Below are positions 47,266 through 58,953 of a stretch of 64,000 bases of DNA, in pieces. The translations under genes and the position numbers were made by a program. The stretch lies in the NCBI GenBank assembly GCA_028023455.1, contig JAQFVV010000233.1:682001-746000 (forward strand), read 5' to 3'. Below the pieces are notes generated by a model. That model did not search any database, had not been told where the DNA came from, and saw only the letters and a program-made list of their open reading frames with translations. Source of the stretch: Epiperipatus broadwayi. Taxonomy: Eukaryota > Onychophora > Udeonychophora > Euonychophora > Peripatidae. Each line of letters begins with the position of its first letter. Position 1 is the stretch's first letter.

Positions 47266-48469
47266 CACCTGGGTCTCATTTTACGCGATAGATAGGTTCC
47301 TCAGAAAACATGCGCAAACAAAATCACGCAAAAATAGACGTAACTTACATTGAAAAAGGAGGGATGCGGTCTGTGATTTTTCAAAATTCGCGTAAAAGCA
47401 AAGCACCAACATAAAATTACTTTAAAATTCGCACAAAAAAAAAATAAGGAAATAAAATATGACTAATAAAAAATTTCAAATTTGAAAAAAATTGATACAA
47501 GACAAACTTTTTTTAACTATAATATTTAATTTTATTCAAAATAATATATTTTTATGCATAATTTACAGTACAGTAATTTACATTTTTTTATACACGTTTT
47601 AATTATTATCGCTATTTGCCCAAAAACACGTTCGTTTGCAAACTAGTAAAAAATCAGATTCTCATGTGATGTGATGTGATGTATTTGGCTTCTCCTTAAA
47701 CGAAGTCAAGAATATCTCAGCAATTATTCTCACAAGAGGATATACAACTAGCACCAAGTTCACTCTCATATTGTGTTAATGGTTTTCTGTTGACGACGAT
47801 GATGATTTTATTAATTGTTTATGAACTTAGACTTATGATAATAAAAAGACATTTATTCACCACTGCTGGGAAAAATTTAATTAAAACTAACAACTAAAAA
47901 TTAAATTCTTATTTTTGTCTTTAATTTTCAATTCCGTTTAAAAATCAAATTTCGTTTTACATCACATTAATTTCAAGTCGCCCGTAAGTAATTTTTAAAT
48001 TGTTAATTACAATTAAAAATCAGATTTTAATTTTTAATTGTGCCCACTGCTATTACTGACCTTTTAAAAATAAACTTGTGGACACTAAATGATTAATAAT
48101 TGATTATGTTCTTTTTTAAAAAGCAAAAACAGAATGTGATTTAAAATGCAAAATTAACACGCACAATGTTTGAACAAATTTACATTATAATCTTGTAAAA
48201 TTTAATGTGTGTATACATAAAATGTGGAAATCATGATTTTAATTTCATTATTGCATAAAATCTTACTATTATAAAGCACTGAAAATATTGAAATTACTAA
48301 GATGAAAGTAGAATTCCAATAATGTGCTATTACTTTCAATATAACGTAAGTGCGCAAAATTTATTATTTAAAGTAATAGCGCATTATCGGAGGTCGACTT
48401 CCGGTAAAACACGAATCGCGTAACTTCAAAATCGTGTTAAATAAGTCCGCATAAAAAGAGACCCGGGTG
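47266..48469. mobile_element. non-autonomous pogo/Tigger-like DNA transposon (MITE, 1.2 kb)
   Basis: The left end CACCTGGGTCTCATTTTACG and the right end, read inward, CACCCGGGTCTCTTTTTATG form terminal inverted repeats. TA is present just outside both ends (47,264-47,265 and 48,470-48,471), the target duplication of the Tc1/mariner-pogo superfamily. Subterminal sequence has GGTTCCTCAGAAAA and repeated CGCGTAAAA / GCGCAAAC motifs typical of Tigger-like ends. Both ends are CpG-rich against the AT-rich flanks. The 1.0-kb interior has no transposase-like frame, so it depended on an enzyme encoded elsewhere. Confidence 0.75.
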
Positions 48470-48471
48470 TA

Positions 48472-49007
48472 CTTATAAAATTATTATTTTATCCCTAGTA
48501 AAGGCCTACACTGGGTTTAAAATCTCATCTCCACTCAAGCAGATTTCCTAATGCATCCAGAACAGTCTTTATTGAAAGCCACTTATTAAGATTTTCATGC
48601 CAGATATATTATTATGATTTAAAATTTTGGATTATTTAATACAGGGACCTAAATAAAAGATCACAATATAAATACTACAGTTAATATTATAGATTTCATG
48701 TTACATTATCATATTTCATAATTTATTATATAAAATCACCAATAACTTTTAATGTGCCTACATACCTAATATTTTTTTTAATACATGATTTTTACTATTT
48801 TAATTTCTATGCCTTTTCTCTTTTGACTCCATTATATAACTTTACTCCTATCTTTTCTCTAATTGGGAACTCATATAACTATTATAATATGTATATATAT
48901 GAAGTTATAATCCCTCGGAATGCACTTACCAAAAGAATAATTTAGCAACAATTGTTTATTTAATTATCAAAATTATAATTCTAATATTCTTATGGATAAA
49001 TGAATTC
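48472..49007. other. unassigned AT-rich DNA
   Basis: Nothing recognised between the MITE and the PLE. Confidence 0.5.
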
Positions 49008-49058
49008 TTAGTATTTATTTCCAGGAGCTTCTGTGTAGTAAAAATATAATAGCTAAAT

Positions 49059-49100
49059 AGCTGATGTTTCAGTACAATAACAAGGACTTTCCTCAGAGCT
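49059..49100 (-). ncRNA. hammerhead-like motif in PLE 2, inverted arm (best preserved)
   Basis: Minus strand: AGCU, CUGAGGA, extra A, stem AGUCC...GUACU around UUGUUAUU, GAAA, CAU, C, AGCU. The two AGCU strands pair perfectly as stem I, and AUC is a permitted cleavage triplet. Stem II has one mismatch. Confidence 0.5.
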
Positions 49101-49369
49101 TCTTCATTCTCAAATCATAAGAATGTGTGTGGTGATTATTTTTTCCTTGTTATTTTTTCCTCATTCTCAAATTCTAATAGTTGAGAAGATTTAAAAAAAT
49201 ATTTTATCCTCCAATAGCTTTTTCAAATAGTGTTAATTTTCTTCAATTCACACTTTTCATTCATTCTCGTAAAACTTTTAAAAATCTCTATAGCTTCTCT
49301 TAGCAGTCTCTGGACATATTACTTAATTTTTTCCAAGAATATGTGTTTTATTAAAATTGATAAAAAAAA

Positions 49370-49870
49370 AAAAAAGATTTTGATACTTCAGAAATTAAGA
49401 CAGTTCTGCCATATATAAAGGGAGTAACTGATAAAATTGGTAATGTTTTAATGAAAAATAATATATATATATACAGTTTATACTATATTTTAAAAAATTT
49501 AATAAAGTATTTCCAAGCCCTAAAGATAAAATTCCTTTGAAGTGTCATGGTGTATATGAAATTCCATGTGAAGATTGTTCACATTCATACATTCGACAGA
49601 CCAATTATTAGAATAAACATAAGAAAGGAATAGCACATTTTGACAGTTAAAGAAAAATCCAATTCATAAGCCATTTATTCACACATTAAATTAATTAACC
49701 ATTACATCAATTTCAATAAAACATATATTCTAGCAAGTATTGAACAATATGACCAAAAACTGCAAGGGGAGCTATAGAGATTTTTAAAAGGCCTAAGAGC
49801 ATAAACGAAAAGTGTGAATTGGAAAAAAAATTAAAAATATTTGGAAAATGCTATTGGAAGATGAAATATT
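49370..49870 (+). pseudogene. PLE linker and GIY-YIG endonuclease remnant
   Basis: Frames read VLPYIKGVTDKIGNVL (the 'PY..G.S..I.R.L' linker of PLEs), then FPSPKDKIPLKCHGVYEIPC with EDCSHSYIRQTN. The last is the GVYKIPC...YIGQT nuclease core with Gly changed to Arg in YIRQT. Further on, the KTARGAIEIFKRPKSINEKC-like C-terminal helix is readable. Several stops and shifts interrupt the frame. The function would have been target nicking during PLE retrotransposition. Confidence 0.7.
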
Positions 49871-49972
49871 TTTTAAAACTTCTCAACCAATAGAATTTGA
49901 GAATGAGGAGAAAATAACAAAGGGAAAAATAATGATTTTAAATCTGATACATATTCTTATGATTTGAGAAAG

Positions 49973-49998
49973 AAGTTCTGAGGAAACGTCAGTTATTT
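49973..49998 (+). ncRNA. hammerhead-like relic without stem II in PLE 2
   Basis: AGTT, CTGAGGAAACGTC, AGTT: the core elements CTGAGGA and GAAACGTC are fused because stem-loop II, present in the other arm, is deleted. ACGU would give a self-complementary stem III. Confidence 0.45.
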
Positions 49999-50049
49999 AG
50001 CTATTATATTTTGACAAAATGGAAGCTTCTGGAAATAATACTATAAATA

Positions 50050-50960
50050 TATGTATATATACATAATCAAATAGTTGTTTATGGAGATATAAGGCACCTG
50101 ATACCCATGATGCAGATTCATAGCAACAGTTTTAATTCAAATAATCAAATTGTGATTTTTTTTTTTTAATTACCCTCTGCCAAAAAATCTTAAGCTCTTG
50201 AGTGCATCATTCTATAGTGTGCTGTTAAACAAAACAGGGCAAGTACAGTCAGTGAATGCAATGAAAAGATAGAAATAACAAGTAAATTAGTAATGGAATG
50301 GGATAATCATACAGTAATATTAAATCGATGCAATTAATTTACTAAGAAATACTATTACTGTTGTTTCTTGAGTTTATTATTGTTGCTGTTATCATTGTTA
50401 TGAGGAGTTACCATCTAGTAATCATATATCTGGGTTTTATCTGCTTATTCCCATTGAATATGGAAGTCCTATTGTGGGCTCAAAATTAATAAATATAATT
50501 TTGGCAAACCTAAAGTGCTACAATTTCCCTTCCCTCTTTTATATACATTTTGCTCATCTTTATTATCTATTTCTATTTTGTCTTGCATTCCTCTCTTTGT
50601 TTTCTCTATTTCTTAATGTTTCAATACTAAAATGCATATATTATAAATTAATATTGATTAAAGTTAGTCATAGAAATGTTTAGAGTTAAACATAATTTAA
50701 AATTTTATGATAGAAAAGTTTTACATCAGGTTGAAAATCATGGCAAAATAAAATTAAGTTATGCTGAAAAATGAGTCTCTCAGATTTAAAAGCACTCAGT
50801 ATATTACTAAGAGAGAACTAAAAATATTTCCAAGTATTAACAGCTTATATAATTCAGCTAAAATAAAGTAATTTTGTTAATATTAATAATCCCTCCATAA
50901 AAAAAAAAATAAAGCCTTAAAAAGATGTGAAAATTATGACAAGGAATCTTGATGTGATTT
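50050..50960. other. unassigned AT-rich DNA
   Basis: No element recognised. Confidence 0.5.
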
Positions 50961-50964
50961 AAGA

Positions 50965-52000
50965 TAGAAGTGGATCGTTTATGATGAAATTTAAAAAAAA
51001 ATTGATTAGGAAAGTTTAATCAGAGATAGTACTGTCAATTAGTCAGACTGAAACATCAAAAATGGACAGGGTTTCATTGTCAGAAAGAATATTGCAAGAA
51101 CAGTCATAAATAATTCATTATCATGAATTTTCAGCCAGCATAACTAGAATACAAATTTATGCTCCAACAACCCAAGAAAGTAAAAAGAAAAAAAAAAAAT
51201 TAATAATCAGACTTGCAGGTCAAAGATAGTACATGTATTAGAAAATGGTGATCGTAAGAATAAAATTGAAAATGGAAAAACCCGTAATATTATTGGTCAA
51301 TATACACTTAGAAGCAAAAAATAATTCTGGAAAATGATTGACAAATTTACATAAATTCAACAATCTTCTAACTGCTAATATATTTTTTAAACAGTCAAAC
51401 TGCTGATCTATATGTAATATCACCAGATGGAATCTATAAAAATCAAACTGATTATATTTTGCCATCTAATTAATGAAAGATTACAGTTTTAATGACAATA
51501 TCTTGATAAGGAGAAAACTGTGGGTGAATTATTATTGTAAAAACTTTAATTGAAGCTGAGAAAAAAAAAAACTTAAATTTATCTGATATCACAGATATAA
51601 CCCATACTTTTGCTTTAGAAGTAACATCAGAAACAATTTTAAGATTTTGGAATAATTGATGGTCAATTAGGTTAACTATAGATGGAAGAAAAGAAAATAA
51701 TTGAAGTTGCAAAGAAAAAAGAGAAGCTAAAATTAAAATAAAAATATTTTAAGAGAACTGAACAGAAAATGCCAAACACTATGCAATAAGGACAAGCGGC
51801 AATATTTGCAAAGAAAATAGAACTAAGTTTGGAAAAATAAGAGCAATTAAGGAATTCACATGATCAAAAGAAAGTTTCAACCTTATAGTTAAAAAATATC
51901 AATGAACAAATTATAACCAAAGTGACAAAGATCAGAGATAAAAGGAAAAATTTACAAAGACATCAGCCAAGACATCTTTGATATGATACTTTATATCAAA
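50965..52000 (+). mobile_element. LINE remnant, third family (RTE/BovB-like endonuclease and linker)
   Basis: Scattered plus-strand frames follow the order of an RTE-type APE domain: KMDRV / GFIV region at about 51,060, ITRIQIYAPTTQES (51,139-51,180, the 'I.VIQVYAPT' strand), ENGKTRNIIGQYTL (the 'G.FGLG' region), NNLLTANIFFKQ (the 'L.IANT.F....' strand), ISPDGIYKNQTDYIL ('SPDG..RNQIDYIL', 51,419-51,462), and then a Lys/Glu-rich linker including EKREAKIK and KIRAIKEFT. The order and wording make a LINE clear, but stops fall every few codons. RT is not recognisable downstream. Confidence 0.6.
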
Positions 52001-53105
52001 ACATTTCAATAATGAAATATGATATTAGTATTAGCCTTGACATTACTTTTCAAATAATAAAATGTAAATAGCACATCAGAAATTTTACAAAATATAAAAA
52101 AGCATCAATATAGATATTGACCAAATCATGCCAATTAATGTGAAATATTACTATTCAATAACCTAAACATTGCAGTCTTGACAAATAATAAAAACTATCA
52201 TAACATAAATCATATAATTGTACTGATCCCATCAGCACACGCATTAAATAAATAAAAAAAATCCACATAGTCAACTATTTAAGAGAACATGAAGTGATAA
52301 GCTGAATTAACAATACCATTTAATTTGATAAAGTTTTTTTTTTTTTATTCACCTCTCTTCGCTGGCAACCATTTACACTATATTCTTAAATTATATAATG
52401 TACATGCAATAAAGTGTCCAAGAAGAAAATCTGATCTTTTATTGTTATTAAAGCAATAATACAATCCAACACAGAAACAATAATAAAATTCCTTGACATA
52501 TATATAGAAATTCCAAAAAAAGAAGTTACTAAGTTGGACTTCAATAAACTATCATTTCAAAAATAAAAATAAAAAACACTCTAATAATACCAAAGGCACA
52601 AATTAAGATAATGCATTTTTCAAAGTACATTGATAAAAAAAAGACTGAAAAAATCCAAGCCACAAATATTTTGAAGTTCCATTACAATGATAAAAAAAAA
52701 TTATGACCTTGATCATTCATCAATTGATAAAATGAAGATCAACAACTAATATAGACAATACATTAATGATGAAATGTTAGTTAATTTTACTAGATAATGT
52801 CTGCTTCACTTTATTTTATATTATATTGACTTGGTACAATATCTTTACTTAACTTTGTAAATCATCCTAAATCATTTCATATTGGAACTTCCAATTATAA
52901 CTTGAGTACTAAACAGTAATAGAAATTAGACGTAAACATGAGTTATTAGAGAATTATAATGATTTTTACTTAAAACTATAATGTAGAAAATATAAACGCA
53001 TCTTTGCATTTCAAAAATAAATAATGCCATTAATAACACAAAAGCTCACAGAAAAATAAAAATGAAAATTATAAAAGTTTTTGAAGCTTTTCATGCTGAA
53101 AACTA
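52001..53105. other. unassigned AT-rich DNA
   Basis: May contain further LINE 3' sequence that I cannot recognise. No bounded repeat was found. Confidence 0.4.
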
Positions 53106-53112
53106 CTTTCCA

Positions 53113-53345
53113 ATAAATCATCATCATCAACCATTATCAATCTACTGCAGGATGAAGATCTCTCCAAGTTTAATCCATCTTTTCCGATCTTTAACTTCTT
53201 TTCTTCACATTGCCCCTGCACACTTTCTTATTTCATTCATCCATCTCACATGTGGTCTCTTTCTGGGTCTTTTATGATCTCTTGGACTCCAGTTTAAGAT
53301 TTCAATTTTCCATCTATTATCATCTCTTCTTAAGTCTTTTAATTT
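53113..53345 (-). mobile_element. LINE 3' end, antisense copy of the 26.8-29.6 kb family
   Basis: The minus strand gives a nearly open frame RRDDNRWKIEILNWSPRDHK, then RPRKRPHVRWMNEIRKCAGA, and near the end WIKLGEIFILQ followed by IDNG, then TGATAATGGTTGATGATGAT. This is the C-terminal part and tail of the same LINE family as the copy at 29.38-29.58 kb and is better preserved. Transposition of 5'-truncated cDNA explains its short length. Confidence 0.85.
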
Positions 53346-53349
53346 TTTC

Positions 53350-54190
53350 AATATCATAATCTATATATTCAAATAATTTCTACATAGCCTTTAAATATCT
53401 GATTTATTCCTAATAAATCAGACAAAATGTCTGTATGATTTAATACTGTAATATAGTAGCAGATTCTAGAAATAAAGATCCATGCATCTGTCATTTCAGG
53501 TGCTCAAAACTCTTATAAACTATGAAGACAAAATCATTCGAATGTTATTACTACTGAATTCATGAATATAAAATGTGCTGACTAATATCAATGAAAAAAA
53601 AAAACCACTTAATCTACTATATAATTATTAAAAAAATTTTCATTTATTATTGTAAATTTTTGCTGAATTTTTTACAAAAAAAAATTACATTTTCTAAATC
53701 TGTACTTAAAACATAAATCCATTCTGAAAATAAACTTTAAAGAAAAAAAAATCAATTGTATCTCACTTTAGAAATCACTTTTGTGAAAACAAACCAGTTT
53801 TTGCTAATGTTTGAAGGAGTGGAGATATTTACCATTTTATTAAATATCTGTAATGATAACAGAGATGGCAATTTTTTGTTTCAATGAATATCAATACCAA
53901 AAAAGTATCTTGTGGTAAAACGAAGTCTTGTCTTTTCTTAAATATTTTTTTTGCAAAGAGCTACTGAAGAAACCTTTGTTCTGCAATGGGCTATTCTAAG
54001 GTTGTTTTTATTTCAGTATAACATACACATTGAATGAAGTTATATAAATTTTAAAAAACATTAATTTTTTCATGAAAAATTAAAAACAGTTTTACCAGTT
54101 TTATATAAACAATAATAAATTTCTGCAAGATAAAACCTTGATTTAATTGTTGTGTAAATTAATACTATTAATTTATTTATTTAGTGTGTA
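53350..54190. other. unassigned AT-rich DNA
   Basis: Nothing recognised. Confidence 0.5.
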
Positions 54191-54194
54191 AATT

Positions 54195-56214
54195 TTTTTA
54201 GATATTAATAAACATTATAAAAAATCTATGGAGATTCCAACCAAGAGATAAATTCATTATTGGCTTAATTATCTTTTAATTCTGCAACTATATGAATAGA
54301 TTTGTTTTTGCCTACAATTATAGAGGCTGCTAATTCCATTTCTGAGGCAGAGAAACACAATGATTATGAATGATCCCACAATCTGTTGATGGAATCTATC
54401 TGGAGAAAAATAATAATTAGAGGACTGACAATAAGATCATTTCTTATGAAATAATTCCTTGACGGTTTGAAGAGATTCTTGGATGAGCATCTAGAAAAGA
54501 ATCTTAATTTAAAGCATGTCTTATACAATGAAAACTTCATTTTAATGGTTTATCTATTTAAATTGTTTTATGAATTTTCTATGTGTCAATTTGTCTTCTA
54601 ATAGATGTCTTGACTTTCTCTCTTTCTGTTATTTTAGATATGATAAAATAGCCTTTTTACTTAAATAGCCCGCTGCAGAAAAAAGGCCTCTCTAACAGCC
54701 ACTTATAGAGGAATAGTTAAGAAGATGACAATATTCAACAAGCTTCCAATTACCTAGATAGACATCTATTTAGTGACTATTATTGGATTATTAACTGGGT
54801 TGACTACGTGCCAGCTATCTGAAAATAAAAATCCTAAGCTTTTAAAAATAATTTTTGTTGTGTCAGATTTGAATGTAGATCATAGTCATGGCTAGAAAAT
54901 AGACTATCCTTGCACCATAAATACTTATACATATATACATGCAAGTAAATTCATGAGTAATAATATATTCTTCAGTTTTTTTAATATTATGACAGTGAAT
55001 CTACTATAATAAAAATATATCTTTTTTGTACTGAGCATGTGATGTGAATGGATAATAATAATTTCCTAAAAAATGAATATTTTATATTGAATTTAAACAA
55101 GATTTTTCTCAAGAAGGCAGGCCCTTTTTATATTATAAGGAATATTTCAAAGATATTCTAAAAAATTCAATATTATATGGCTGAGGATGGAATACAATAT
55201 TAATATTTTTTAAAAAATAAAGTTCACCATAGAAAAAATTAAGATAGCAACACAAAATATAAAATAAAGAGTAAAAGGGGCATGCATTCTTGAAAAAAAC
55301 CATGCTTAAATTCAATATAAAATATTCATTTTTAGGAAATCTATTATCATTCATTCACATCACATGCTCAGTACAAAAAGGATATATTTTTATTACAGTA
55401 GATTCACTATCATAATATCCAGAAAACTGAAGAATATGTTATTACTCATAAATTTACTTGCATGTATATATGTATAAATATTTATGGTGCAAAAATAATC
55501 TATTTTCTAGCCATGACTATGATCTATATTCAAATCTGACACAACAAAAACAGTTTTTAAAAGTCTAGGATTTTTATTTTCAGATAGCTGGCACATAGCC
55601 AACCCAGTTAATAATCCAAATAATAATCACTAAATAGATGTCTACCTAGGTAATTGGAAGCTTGGTGAATATTGTCATCTTCTTAACTATTCCTCTATAA
55701 GTGGCTGTTATAGAGGCTTTTTTTCTGCAGCAGGCTATTTAGTAAAAATGCCATTTTATCATATCTAAAATAACAGAGAGAGAGAGAGAGAGAAAGTCAA
55801 GACATCTATTAGAAGACAAGTTGACATGTAGAAAATTCATAAAACAATTTAAGTATATAAACTTTAAGATTTCATTGTATAAAGCATGCTTTAAATTAAA
55901 ATCCTTTTCTAGATGCTCATCCAAGAATCTCTTCGAACAGTCAAAGAATTTTTGCATAAGAAATGAAGTTACTGTCAGTTCTCAAATCTTATTTTTTCTC
56001 CAGATAGATTCCATCAACAGATTCTGGGATCATTCATGGTCAGTATGTTTGTCTGCCTCAGAAATAGAATTAACAGCTTCAATAACTAACTGTAGGCAAA
56101 ACCAAATCTATGAATATCGTTGCAGAATTAAAGGATAATAAAGCCAGTAATGAATTTATTTCTTGGTTGGAATCTCCATAGATTCTTTTCTAATGTTTAT
56201 TAATAGTTGGATAT
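54195..56214. repeat. roughly 2-kb palindrome (inverted duplication, arms about 0.93 kb)
   Basis: The left arm (54,195-55,128) reads as the reverse complement of the right arm (55,270-56,214) almost throughout. Shared landmarks are ATCTATGGAGATTCCAACC at the outer ends, GATGAGCATCTAGAAAAG, the ATAGAGGAATAGTTAAGAAG block, and CTAGCCATGACTATGATC. The central spacer is about 140 bp. The arms have diverged by small indels and substitutions, including a (AG)n expansion at about 55,776-55,793 only in the right arm. No transposase frame or convincing target duplication was found. Both arms can read KRFLDEHLEK on the outer-to-inner strand, which may be a coding relic. Confidence 0.85.
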
Positions 56215-58330
56215 CTAGAAAAAAATTATGAAAAGGTAAATACATTACAGATTAATTAAACAGCTGTGAGTAGTCAATTGTGCCAAAGATTAAATAAAAT
56301 AGAAAATATATGCAAATATAGCTTAGAAACTTTTCTTTATGGCTATATTTTTAACGAATTTGAATATTCGAAATTTTTTGAATTAAAATACAGAATGAAG
56401 ATAGAGAAAATCATAATTCCCTATTACTATATTTTAATAATGAAACAGTGGTACACGTCAGCTACAAATTAGTATATTACTTCTAAACATTTTTTGTTTT
56501 AGATATACATTTTTATTTATTGCTTCAATTATATGCGGACGTATGTAATTGCACAATAACATAATGTCAGTAATATATCACTTATGATTTAAAGTAGCCA
56601 CTAATGTGTGCAATTATATAAATGTAAACATATACTCATGGGTAAATATGTAGGCCGTGTAGGTCTATATGAACCACACACGTGCATTTTTCTTATATAA
56701 AAAAAAATGCCAAAGTATACTACCAAACATTAATATACAAACTACTTTTAACTATATGAACAAGAAATATGCACAATAAATATATAATTATTTGTGGTTG
56801 CGGATAGTTTTAATCGGTTAGCACATTTGATTTGTTATTACAGTGCTATTAAATGGGTTTATAAATATAAACGTTATTCCAATATTTGTTTGTAATTGCT
56901 GTTACAATTTTTAAAAAATGATCTTATATTTAATAAGACTATCTTACAAATATTTTATTTTATAATTAAAATATAGAGCCTACCTAGGCTTTCTGAGTTT
57001 CCAGAAGAAAACATAAGAATTAGCTCCACGTAAATACAATATATATTTCAATGGTCGCCATTGAGCGGAAGTGCAGTTCTTAGACATCTGGTGATGACCT
57101 ATAGAAATAATTACAAAAAAGAAATATTAGCGTACGTTCCGATGCTCGTATTAAATTTATTAGAAATTAATGAGTTGAGGATAATCATGAATTACTAAAC
57201 CAATTTAATTATATATATTGAATCGGAATTAAAACTCTATTAAGATATTGATAAATCCATTAAAAATGAATGTTAATGCAAAGCTTCTAGCAAATCTGAA
57301 CAGATTATCATTAATTCATCTTTTACATTCTTTTGATGTATGCTGCTGTGAAGCCTAAAGTCGGAGTTTAAATAAAGCCATTTACCTACGGTTACTTATG
57401 TTTAATCTTTTCCTATCTTTTAAATAAAAGAACTGATTAAGTAATGATTTTTTTTTAATTATAAAAAAAAAAGGCATTACCTATTGACTTTCAAGTTAAA
57501 AGAGTGCGCATTACAAATTCTTATATAAATATAAAAAACTTAATTAAAAACAAAATAATTAGTAAGTAATTATTATTATTATTTTTTGTTCTAGAAATAC
57601 CAAAAACAAAAACTTATTATGAAAAATACAACGGAAGTAATATTACAAATTCAATTACTGAATGTATAAAACACGTTAAATAAATTAATGTGCGATTATA
57701 TATGCAGTAATTATCTTTCAACATATATGAACTATAAATATTACATATTCTCATTAAGTATTTATATATTATATTTTACTTACGTAAATATGTGTTTGTA
57801 AATGAATATGTGTAATATTATGTATTGTTTGTTTTAAATCTATTATATGATTCTGTTTATACATTTAATCCATAATTTTATTAGAATAACTTGTTATACG
57901 AAACTTATATGAACTTTTTTTTAAAGATAATTTTATTTTGATGTACTTTGTATTTAGAAAAAAAAAACAATGTTTTTGATTTTTTTTATTTATAATATTT
58001 TAGTAATTTTCCCACGTATTTAGCGAGTAAATACATTGCTCAGAAAAGATTTACATTTTTTGATTTCTGATTTATATATAATAGTTCTTTCTCCCTTATT
58101 ATTTCATTGCCTTTTCCATAGACTTTTTTAATTCACTTTTTAAATCCCTATATTTTTTTGCTCTCCAGTTATTTTTTATCATCCATTATTGTTCCATATA
58201 TTCTCATTATAGTTTAATATTCTTTAAATGCATCTCACTTTTCCTCTTTATTTATTTATTTATTAGTATATTTTTTTTTATGAAGTATTATAACCTTATC
58301 TTTCTTATTGCATTGCCAAATCCATATATT
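56215..58330. other. unassigned AT-rich DNA
   Basis: No recognisable element. Around 56,990-57,150 the composition is slightly more balanced. Confidence 0.5.
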
Positions 58331-58334
58331 AATG

Positions 58335-58511
58335 TCTATATTCTTTATTGCTTTTTACAATGCTTTTTTTACAATCCACTATTGACAGTTTCATATTTCC
58401 AAATAGATTTGGAAATATAAATAAAAGTTCTGGAGAAGATTGCTGGGGCAATCAAAACTCTCAATAGTGGATTGTAAAAAAGCATTGTAAAAAGCAATAA
58501 AAGAATACAGA
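58335..58511. mobile_element. hairpin element with hammerhead-like motif
   Basis: The left arm (58,335-58,392: CTTTTTACAATGCTTTTT and ACAATCCACTATTGACAG) is complementary to the right arm (58,454-58,511). Between them lie a small hairpin (58,393-58,420) and a hammerhead-like core. Confidence 0.65.
58426..58468 (+). ncRNA. hammerhead-like motif (mutated)
   Basis: CTGGAGA (A6 replaced by G), extra A, perfect 6-bp stem GATTGC-TGGG-GCAATC, then AAAACTCTC. The partner arm keeps GAAACTGTC on the minus strand, showing that the ancestor had an intact GAAA and a GUC triplet. Confidence 0.4.
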
Positions 58512-58702
58512 TGGTATTAATATTATTAAACCACTAAACATCACATGATCACTATCTCATACTAGCACATAATTGTTATTAAACAATTTAAAACAACGCA
58601 AAACTCTCCATATAGTAGTGCCATCTTGTGCTAACAAGAGCAATCAATGGATGCCAGAAGGCTTGTGCATAAAATCCCTATCTAGTGCCTACTCATCCAA
58701 TA

Positions 58703-58744
58703 TCCCCAGACTAGTTTTTGGCTTGTGGCCTTCATCAGTGAGGA
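58703..58744 (-). ncRNA. hammerhead-like motif, second element, minus copy
   Basis: UCCUCA, CUGAUGA, extra A, GGC-CACAA-GCC, A, then AAAA instead of GAAA, CUAGUC and UGGGGA. Stem I is intact, and N7 of the core has changed to U, a permitted base. Confidence 0.5.
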
Positions 58745-58911
58745 GCCTTGGATCTGAGAGCACTGCACCTAGATCTGAGCTTGGATTGAAAATATTAATT
58801 GTGTTTTCAATGTCATTCTCATAGTTTTGTAGTTAAATAGAGTTAAAAGGTGGGTGCTGGAGGGTTGCATTAGGTCCTAAGATCTAGGTGCAGTGCTCTC
58901 AAATCCAAGGC

Positions 58912-58953
58912 TCCTCACTGATGAAGACTACAAGCCAGAAACTAGTCTGGAGA
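58912..58953 (+). ncRNA. hammerhead-like motif, second element, plus copy
   Basis: UCCUCA, CUGAUGA, extra A, GAC-UACAA-GCC, A, GAAA, CUAGUC, UGGAGA. The core is intact, but stem I has one mismatch and stem II one. Confidence 0.5.

Larger units (their letters stand above)
49008..50045 (+). mobile_element. second Penelope-like element, 3' end with inverted 5' copy
   Basis: The right part is plus-strand PLE: linker plus GIY-YIG region and 3' region (49,370-50,045). The left part (49,008-49,310) is an inverted copy of the last 280 bp or so, including the end of the coding sequence (frames AIEIFK and NEKCEL recur in both arms). The inner boundary lies near the ATTGATAAAAAAAA run. Both arms carry CTGAGGA hammerhead-like cores. 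It differs in sequence from the PLE at 39-40 kb and lacks its tRNA-like block. No clear target duplication was seen. Confidence 0.75.

Noticed and set aside
51238-51712. Minus-strand ORFs at 51.2-51.7 kb
   Set aside because: They are shadows of the plus-strand LINE endonuclease remnant.
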